Made by a program: the position numbers and the translations under genes
From: Brienomyrus brachyistius
Lineage: Eukaryota > Chordata > Actinopteri > Osteoglossiformes > Mormyridae
DNA: 64,000 nt
Assembly (NCBI RefSeq): GCF_023856365.1
Contig: NC_064538.1
Location: 1,367,501 to 1,431,500, forward strand
Reading direction: 5' to 3'
Notes under the pieces: generated by a model
Database searches by the model: none
Told to the model about the DNA's origin: nothing
Seen by the model: only the letters and a program-made list of their open reading frames with translations
Shown here: positions 57,601 through 64,000 of the stretch, one piece after another
Position numbering within the stretch: position 1 is the first letter of the stretch
Layout: the number at the start of each line of letters is the position of its first letter

Positions 57601-60600
57601 TCGACCGTGACTCTACAAGTGACTAGAAGGGAGTCAGCAACGTTTCCTGTTGCCACTTGCTCCCTCCCCCCAGGTTATTGCCTTGGTAGAAATAGCACTT
57701 ACTGTAAATAAAGTTCGAGATCCTTAGATAGTCGCATGCAACATCATCTCACTCTTGGGTACTGTGTCTGATACCCTATTACTATCTACAGATCAAACTT
57801 GATAAACAATTTGGCTTATATGGGAAATTATTGTGCATCCGTCCATCCATTTTCTGAAACTGCTTAATCCCAACTGGGGTTGCATGGGGGCCCGGAGCCT
57901 ATCCCAAGAACAATGGGCGCAGACGAGAACCAACCCTGCGCAGGCGCCAACACACCACAGGGCGCACACACTCACACAGGGCCAATCAACCTGAAAGTTA
58001 TCGTTAAATCATTTAGCTTCATGAAAAACCGTTTTGTTGTTGAAAATTGTTCCGGACCACTGGCTTTGAACAAAAATCTAATGCAGACCTTTGCTCAAAA
58101 GAGTGGTATAGATTTTAGGTCTGGCTTGGTTCCCTGGGTACCATTGAAGAATGAGACTTACTTCCCAACTTCGGGTATCTGGTAGGCCGTGTCGATGGTG
58201 CCACGGCCAGCCGAGACAGCGGCGGACATCAGCAGTGGCCGCTTGTTGGTCTGCTTAGCTTCAGCTTCAAAAGCTTCCCTCATTTCCTATTAAACAAACA
58301 CAGAGAGCTGTTATCCACAGTTAAACCAAAAACACACACTTAGAGGTCATGCCAGTCTGCTGTAGGGTGGGCCCTGCATTTCACACTTACATACTTGGCT
58401 GTATAAATAGGGAAAACTACCAGATGTTTTCCATATAAGCTTTTTGTAAACATGAAAAATGATCAATGATCAATGGATAGTCCAGGTCCAGAAAGTACAA
58501 CGATTTTGCTTCACCCAACTAGTTGAGAACTCTGTGACTGTGACTCTTTAGGGCTGGTTGGCTGAAACAAAATCTTGGTCTGGATTTTGATTTTCAGGAC
58601 CCTTACTAACCATCTCTGTTAGTAAATATGCAAACGTAGCGAATACATTCTGTCAGTCTATAACTTTCAGGGAGTGGCCACCCTTGTTAAGAACTGGCAG
58701 GACATAGGACAGTTAACCCACATAAACCAGGCTATTGAGTTTTAGTCCCAGAATTACCTGCAATAGGACAGAGTACAGCTGCTGGTCTTGTGGGGGGCTC
58801 CCCCTGTTGCCTGGGTATTCCCAGTCAATGTCAAGACCATCAAACTGATACTTCCTCAGGAAGCTGATGACAGAGTTGATGAAGGTTTGACGGGTACCAG
58901 AGGAAGCCACCATAGCAGAGAATCTGGGAAAAGGGAGAAAACCAGATTCATGCGCACGTGCAAAACTGTGTAGCACATGCACTTACATGTAAAAATTAAA
59001 ATTGACCAAATCTCCTTTCGGAAGTTTAATATATCTGCAGTCAAATTGAAATGACGTTAATTTGAAATATACTAGCCAGCATGTTAAAATATTCCCTATA
59101 CTAGCTGATGATAGATATGACAGTACTTTACAAACTGGTAATGGTGATACTGGTCTTCATTATTTATCAATATTTATTATTAGTAAGATGTCTACGTATT
59201 ATTATTAGTAAGATGTGGTGCTTCAAACTTCCTACCCAGAGGAGCCGAAATTCCAGCCTCCAACAGACAGCAGGGTTTTCATGTTTCCATTCCTGCAAAA
59301 TTAGAGTGAACAGGGTTGATATTATTGGCTGGGCGATTGGACGTTTTATAGACATGAATGGGACACAAATTGTATCCGGGACAGGTGGCATGCGTCTGCA
59401 GAATGCAGAATGGCAGCCAGTGGTTCCCTCACTGGTCCTTAAGGTCGTTGAACTGGCCGTAGAGCTCCACGTCATTCCACTCGTAAGTGGCGAGCTCGCC
59501 GTTTGTGATCGTGGCAAAGGCGTAGAGGAGGTGGGTACACAGGCATGGGTCGATGTTAGTGGGCATGTAGATGGTAGGAGGAGGCCTGTATTGTGCCCAG
59601 TTGGTGAAGTAACAGGACAGGATGTAGGAAGAGCCTGGATGGGAGAAGAGCATGTAATGATTCACTACCGATCAATAAATAACACGTGTGCAATAGACCA
59701 ACGAAAGCAACTTAACACCTCAACGTCACAATCCCCATAAAGTGCAGCTGCGAGTAATTCAGATTTCGATATCGATGAAGAAGATGGTTTGGGGGAAGAA
59801 ACTGCTCTTGAATCCAGAACCTACCGTTCCGATGCTGCGAAACTTCTTATCAAACTCTGGTCTGAGAAGATTAAGATTATGATCAAGATGGACTTGATCC
59901 TAACTGATCCCAGGTGGAAATTCGGGAATGTGGCTTTGGTGACTTAGGTCATGTGCTACACTTTATTGGATCAATGGTTGATGCATATCCAGTTGATGGA
60001 TGGCAGTTTGGCTTCCATAATCTTCTGGGATGACCTCATAACCCTGAATGGCCTTCTGGGCCTCAGCTGTGCTCATCCCCCACTTCTTTAGGTATCTCAG
60101 GAAATGACAGGCTTTCATGAGGTCTGATCCAGTCTTCCCTGTCCATCTAAGCTTCTTTGGAACCTGGTGGCCAAGGAAGCTACTGATAGTTTCCATTGGA
60201 TGACCAGCAATGGTGGTCAATCCGTGACTCCTGATGTGATTCCAGAGCTCTGTCTTCTTTTCTTATTGACATTCATAGTGAGGTTATTGTGTTGGCTTCT
60301 CTCCAGTGGACAAGGACGAAGATATCGAATGAAAACAGGGGCCAGCTGCGCTCCACATGTCTTTAGAACAGAGGAAGGGATGTGATCGTATCCAGCAGCT
60401 CTGCCAGCTTTGACCTTGCTGAAAGTCATCTGCTCTTCCTGTTCAAACGTTTGCAGCACAAATTCCCCTGGTTCACTGAATTCTTTTTGTGTCTGGTCCA
60501 TATTAATGGTCCTCAAACTTTGGAAATAAGTTATACAGCATGTCAAGTAGTGTACTTTTATTTCACAGGGTGAACAGCGACTATACTGTACAGGCAACAT

Positions 60601-62918
60601 GAACTACATAACACAAGATGAATTACATAAATGCTAACTAAAGGGCTTTATAACGTTTAACTGTGTATACAAATGCCCTTGTATTAAAAAAATAAATAAG
60701 ATATATAGTGATCATCCATCCATCCATTTTGCATAAATTCTTCTCAAGTAAGAGGCCACTGTGGACATGGAGCTCCACCCAAGAAGCATTTATCACACAT
60801 GTGGGACATTCCTGACACATAATAAGGGATATTCAGGATGCTAGTATATAGTATGAACACTGAAGCGGAATTAAAACGGAATCATTGACTTATTAATATT
60901 AAGATGAAAATCTATACTGCTGATGTTTTTTTCCCGGGGGAAGCGTCACCTTGTACCTGCAGGACTGCGGGTACAAATCCCTCCCATGCCTTCTGTATGT
61001 CGCCTTTCCCTGTTATCTCCTCTACATGCCCTGTTTCCTCAGTACTACTCAAACGTGTTGGCAACTACATTGGCTTTTATTTGCATATAAAGCCATTGCT
61101 GGCTCCTTCTTTTCTTGTTTGACTGTCTACTGGAACATTTCCAGTGTTGATACCTATTCCTTGTGCTCTGTCCATCGTCTGCATCTACTAGTTCCCAGAG
61201 TCTGCACCACCTTGGCCAGGCCAGTTTCAGCTTTGCTGCTCTGGCTGCATGGAAAATGCTCCAAACTTTAAACACCTTGGATATGTTGAAATATGCGATG
61301 ATAAGAGATAATAAGACTCGGGTTCATGTAATTGTTTTTAAATGCACTGCTTTAATAGTTTTCTTTGATTGCATGTTTCTGTTTAAATAAAGCTAAGTAA
61401 AAATAAATAAAATAATAATACTGGACTGCGATGGGCTGGCCCCCCATCCTAGGTTGTTCCCTGCCTCGTGCCCATTGTTTCCGGGATAGGCTCCGGACCC
61501 CCCGCGACCCAGTAGGATAAGCGGTTTGGAAAATGGATGGATGGATGGATGGATGGATGGATGGATGGATGGATAATACTGGATTTATTTCACAAAATAA
61601 TGTATTTGAAAGATTACACAATACCAGCCTGTCATTTCTCATTCTGGCCATTAGAGGGAGCTAAGGGCTAACTTTTGATTTTCCTTCTCTTTGTTTCACC
61701 AGCAAATGAGTTGATTTATTTAATCAGCAGAGAGTATTTAAGTTACAGTATTTTCTGTTTGGAGTTCCTTGGTAGCGCATGAAGGTCCTGGTTTTCGAAT
61801 GGTTTTTTGGATGTGGCCTCTTCTAAAGATCACGTTTCTTGGGTGTGAAAGAGAAATGTGGAGGTTTGTCATTACCTGCCTCTTTAGTGTCTTTCTGAGT
61901 GTAAGATTCTAATCTGCAACTGGATCCTCAGCTACACTGGGGGAAGCTTAGATTATGCACTGCTTAGCTATAAATTAGACCAGTGGTATCCTAGTCCAGT
62001 CCTTGGAGAACCACAGATGGTCCAAGTCTTTGCTTTACTGGGAGCTGGTAAGGAGAACAAAACGTGGATTGTCTCTGGGTTCTAGAGGACTGGACTGGGG
62101 AAGAATGCATTAGACAAACGCTGAAAAAAAGAAAAGAGCCAGAATATCCATCCATCCATCCATCCATTTCCCAAACCGCTTATCCTACTGGGTCGCGGGG
62201 GGTCCGGAGCCTATCCCGGAAGCAATGGGCATGAGGCAGGGAACAACCCAGGATGGGGGGCCAGCCCATCGCAGGGCACACTCACACACACCATCCACTC
62301 ACACATGCACTCCTATGGGCAATTTAGCAACTCCAATTAGCCTCAGCATGTTTTTGGACTGTGGGGGGAAACCGGAGTACCTGGAGGAAACCCCACGGCG
62401 ACATGGGGAGAACATGCAAACTCCACACACATGTGACCCAGGCGGAGACTCGAACCCGGGTCCCAGAGGTGTGACAGAGTTAGCGGAAGAGCCAGAATAT
62501 AACTTAATTAAAACTAGATTAAAGTTTATTTAATTATTTTGAACAATTTTACGCGGACTTTCCACGTGTGAACGTTTGATACACCATCTATCAAAAACAT
62601 ACAGAGAAGGAACTTGGCAGCCAGGTAGAACACGAGAACAGAATGTCTCCCCAGCGGACGATTCACTTACCTAGCTGCGCGTTGAGCAGCAGGGCCAAAG
62701 CTGTGAAGGAGAAACCAGACAAAAGCACATATTAACATGCAGAACGTTCCGTGGAAGAGTGACGACATCGTGAAGCATCAGGAGTCAAAACAGCACATCA
62801 TACAAAGCTGCCAGCTACTCGCCCAGAAAGTTTACAGTTATGACCCTGAGATTGAAAAATATGCCAGTTTGCCCGAAGGTAAGTGCGACTTACCCGAAAG
62901 AAACAGTAGTTTCCCCAT
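54675..62918 (-). CDS. acidic mammalian chitinase-like GH18 chitinase (chitinase 2)
   Basis: Secreted chitinase paralogous to chitinase 1. Exons in transcript order: 62918-62894, 62700-62671, 59634-59433, 59292-59236, 58923-58758, 58286-58162, 57065-56942, 56697-56512, 56246-56130, 55463-55322, 54994-54675, giving 497 aa in one frame. The signal peptide is residues 1-19 ([19 protein letters not shown]). The barrel carries DGLDIDWE (catalytic Glu140), MTYDFHG and FGGAMVW, closer to mammalian AMCase ([17 protein letters not shown]) than chitinase 1 is. The last exon holds a Ser/Gly linker of GGSSSG repeats and a six-Cys chitin-binding domain ending CCNWS. Seven of the first ten exons have exactly the same length as in chitinase 1. 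Intron 2 (59635-62670) is swollen by a LINE remnant, two SINEs and a MITE. Orthology (chia or chit1) unresolved. Confidence 0.96.
54833..54915 (-). repeat. short coding repeat, GGSSSG linker of chitinase 2
   Basis: Four to five imperfect 15-bp units (GGAGGCAGTTCC-type) encode the Gly/Ser linker between the catalytic and chitin-binding domains. Such arrays can change length, and chitinase 1 has a Thr/Pro linker instead. Confidence 0.8.
55575..55730. repeat. SINE remnant, second family
   Basis: In intron 10 of chitinase 2. ATTTACCCAAAGTGACTTACAG, then CAACCCACAACCGTCATGTTG and GCTCTACTTGTCTGGCTACAGG parallel the 33651 repeat in inverted B-box and A-box order. It is heavily decayed. Confidence 0.45.
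55770..55995. repeat. SINE-like repeat with TTGATCCCC end
   Basis: In intron 10 of chitinase 2. It begins TTGATACTTTATTGATCCCCATGGGGAAATTC and ends with GGCTCGGCCCACTGAGCCACACGCTGCCC. It shares its first 30 bases with the 30740-31080 repeat. GGCCTTCGAATCACAGG may be an inverted B box. Confidence 0.5.
56771..56810. repeat. (GATG)n-type microsatellite
   Basis: GATGGATGGATGGATAGAAAGATGGATGGATGGATGGAT in intron 7 of chitinase 2; it resembles an isolated SINE/LINE tail. Confidence 0.8.
57462..57553. repeat. short minisatellite, about 19-bp unit
   Basis: Four to five units built on CACCTCAGACATGGTGC in intron 6 of chitinase 2. Confidence 0.8.
57838..57985 (-). repeat. distant relative of the SINE 3' half
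   Basis: CCGTCCATCCATTTTCTGAAACTGCTTAATCCC, then GGAGCCTATCCCAAGAACAATGGGC and CACAGGGCGCACACACTCACAC follow the order of the SINE 3' half in reverse orientation, with heavy divergence. It may be a different subfamily. Confidence 0.6.
58473..58615. mobile_element. MITE of the 4833 family
   Basis: ATGGATAGTCCAGGTCCAGAAAGTAC at the left, and diverged inverted sequence (GGATTTTGATTTTCAGGACCC, then TAACCATCTC) at the right. It lies in intron 5 of chitinase 2, the same intron that carries the 4833 copy in chitinase 1. Confidence 0.6.
59745..60600 (-). mobile_element. degenerate non-LTR retrotransposon fragment
   Basis: In intron 2 of chitinase 2. Minus-strand frames contain a decayed reverse-transcriptase entry ([19 protein letters not shown] near 60400) and a C-terminal piece ([19 protein letters not shown] near 60100) similar to LINE pol. 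Frames are broken and the ends undefined. Confidence 0.6.
61428..61573 (+). mobile_element. 5'-truncated SINE with target duplication
   Basis: Only the 3' half is present (GCGATGGGCTGGCCCCCCATC to GGATAAGCGGTTTGG), with about nine GGAT tail units. The short direct repeat AATACTGGA flanks it (left copy ending about 61427, right copy about 61574-61582). Truncation is typical of incomplete target-primed reverse transcription. Edges are good to a few bases. Confidence 0.85.
61981..62108. mobile_element. hAT-like MITE with ATTAGAC duplication
   Basis: The ends (CAGTGGTATCCTAGTCCAGTCC and the complement of the right, GCATTCTTCCCCAGTCCAGTCC) are imperfect inverted repeats. The direct repeat ATTAGAC lies at 61974-61980 and 62109-62115; an eighth base differs. 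Same family as 25262-25396, and its interior CTTTACTGGGAGCTGG also appears beside the minisatellite at 63-328. Confidence 0.75.
62148..62486 (-). mobile_element. SINE copy with 14-bp target duplication
   Basis: Reverse-orientation SINE close to the 8004 copy. AAGAGCCAGAATAT is exact at 62134-62147 and 62487-62500. The tRNA-like head is cut: after GTCCCAGAGGTGTGA the sequence goes to CAGAGTTAGCGG instead of the A box. Confidence 0.92.
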
Positions 62919-63367
62919 GATTGCCCAGTACAAAAGTGAATCTGCAAGGTCACACTTTTATACTCTATGCCTTTTTCCACAATATTTTTTGCCGGGGAAA
63001 TATTTGCTAAAGATTGAGGTCCATTATGATTAAATAATGCTTTGCTTGATCACTTATCATGTTATCACTATTCTTTTAAATAACCATGGGAGATAAAGAT
63101 ATCCAGTTCAGATACCCAGTTCAGTGAAATTTGCGTATTTTTGTGAATGAAAGGACAAACAGTTTTTCATAAATGTAGGAAAAATTTTGGAAAAAAAAGT
63201 CGGTACTGCTCGATTCTGTAAACCTTGGACTAAACGTTTTTCTGCATGTGCACGTCGGGTATGTGGTAAATTAAGGGTAACTTAATATCTTCTCTGTAAT
63301 ACAGAGATACTCTATCCTTAGATACACCTATTGGGGATTTTATTCTTGAATGAAAATCTATGATTTA
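62919..63367. other. upstream region of chitinase 2
   Basis: Should contain the chitinase 2 promoter on the minus strand. A TATAAAAGTG (minus strand) lies at about 62954-62963, roughly 40 bases before the start codon, so it is a reasonable TATA box with a very short leader. Nothing else was recognised. Confidence 0.45.
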
Positions 63368-64000
63368 TAGTCACGTGAAAAAATGAGGACACCCCATTAA
63401 ATATTTAGTTCTTCATTCAGAAACAGCAACATAACAATATTTGATCTTCTTTCAAATTATGTCTACAGTATAAATAAAGGTGATGTTATTGCATGATCTA
63501 CACAAAAAAAACGTTTACTTCTTTAACAAAAGAACTTAAGATGTCAATTCCTGCTGAAGAAAATAAGGACATTATGTCCTAAAAGCTAGTATGTTACCCT
63601 CAGTGAGACGTTTCCTATAACCATCTATCAACCTCTCACATCGACTGGCGGAAAGTTTTCCCCGCTCTCCAATGCAGAATTCCTCTAGCTGTGTGATGTC
63701 TGAAGGGTGTCTTGCATGCACAGTCTGTTTCAAACCACCCCACAGCATCTCAATAGGATTCAGATCCGGCTTTGACTTGGCCATTCCAGAACTCTCCGTT
63801 TCTTTCTTTTGAGCCACTCCTTGGTAGATTTACTGGCATGTTTTGGGTCATTGTCCTGTTGCATGACCCACCTCTGCCTTAGTTTTAGTTTTTGGACCGA
63901 TGCACCCTTTGATATAATGACGAATTCATAGTAGATTCTATGATGGTGATCCTGCTCCACCAAAGCAGCCCCAATTCATAACATGTTCACCCCCATGCTT
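63368..64000 (-). mobile_element. Tc1/mariner transposon, partial at window end
   Basis: It starts at the terminal repeat TAGTCACGTGAAAAAATGAGGACACCCC (+ strand view) and runs past the window end. The minus strand encodes the C-terminal part of a Tc1-type DDE transposase. Confidence 0.88.
63572..63963 (-). pseudogene. Tc1 transposase C-terminal fragment, frameshifted
   Basis: Two overlapping frames carry consecutive parts of one transposase: QDNDPKHASKSTKEWLK (second catalytic Asp region) up to about 63763, then PDLNPIEMLWGGLKQ (the third catalytic Glu) to a stop at 63572. The change of frame inside the conserved join between them indicates a one-base deletion, so the gene is dead. The N-terminal DNA-binding part and the first catalytic Asp lie beyond the window or are lost. 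Confidence 0.88.

Noticed and set aside
59108..59740. A 210-aa + strand ORF, the longest in the window.
   Set aside because: It runs antisense through chitinase 2 exons 4 and 3 and across the intron between them; it matches no family.

Overview
The window is vertebrate nuclear DNA, most probably from a ray-finned (teleost-type) fish. The evidence is five split genes with GT-AG introns, tRNA-derived SINEs with an ATGGATGG tail, solo LTRs, and hAT, piggyBac and Tc1 DNA transposons. I cannot name the species. It is not a bacterial or viral locus. I found no defence or toxin system and no CRISPR array.

Five protein-coding genes can be assembled exon by exon, each with continuous phase and an intact frame. 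They are: an acidic-chitinase-like GH18 gene on + (2191-6679, 11 exons, 484 aa); pm20d1 on - (9502-18931, 13 exons, 522 aa); a LAP2/LEM-domain inner nuclear membrane gene on - (21464-29073, 8 exons, about 354 aa; best placed as the LEMD1 orthologue); nucks1 on - (46721-53220, 8 exons, 289 aa); and a second acidic-chitinase-like gene on - (54675-62918, 11 exons, 497 aa). PM20D1, LEMD1 and NUCKS1 are neighbours at human 1q32.1, where the chitinase CHIT1 also lies, so the window looks like a compacted version of that ancestral block. The genes are not an operon or pathway. They have unrelated roles in chitin digestion, N-acyl amino acid metabolism, nuclear lamina attachment and chromatin/DNA repair, and their linkage is ancestral synteny.

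Layout. 1-2190: a 38-bp minisatellite, a hairpin and a long inverted-repeat element upstream of the first chitinase. 2191-6679: chitinase 1, whose introns carry nested MITEs and a SINE. 6680-9501: a solo LTR with a nested hAT MITE, a SINE and a hAT-like element. 9502-18931: pm20d1, with two LINE 3' fragments in intron 12, a foldback MITE in intron 6 and a 2.07-kb piggyBac element in intron 2. 19059-21463: a SINE just upstream of pm20d1 and a degenerate repeat. 21464-29073: the LAP2-like gene. 29074-44505: about 15 kb with no recognisable coding gene, holding an LTR, SINE-like repeats and microsatellites. 44506-53220: nucks1 and its probable 3' UTR. 54675-62918: chitinase 2, with LINE debris, two SINEs and a hAT MITE in intron 2. 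63368-64000: the 3' part of a frameshifted Tc1 transposon, cut by the window end.

The most informative non-gene signals are these: a SINE family with perfect target-site duplications whose 3' tail matches the tail of a LINE in the same window; a piggyBac element bounded by TTAA that keeps a small intact Cys-rich ORF; a solo LTR containing a hAT MITE, both with exact target duplications; and a minisatellite that seems to have grown from the inside of a hAT MITE.
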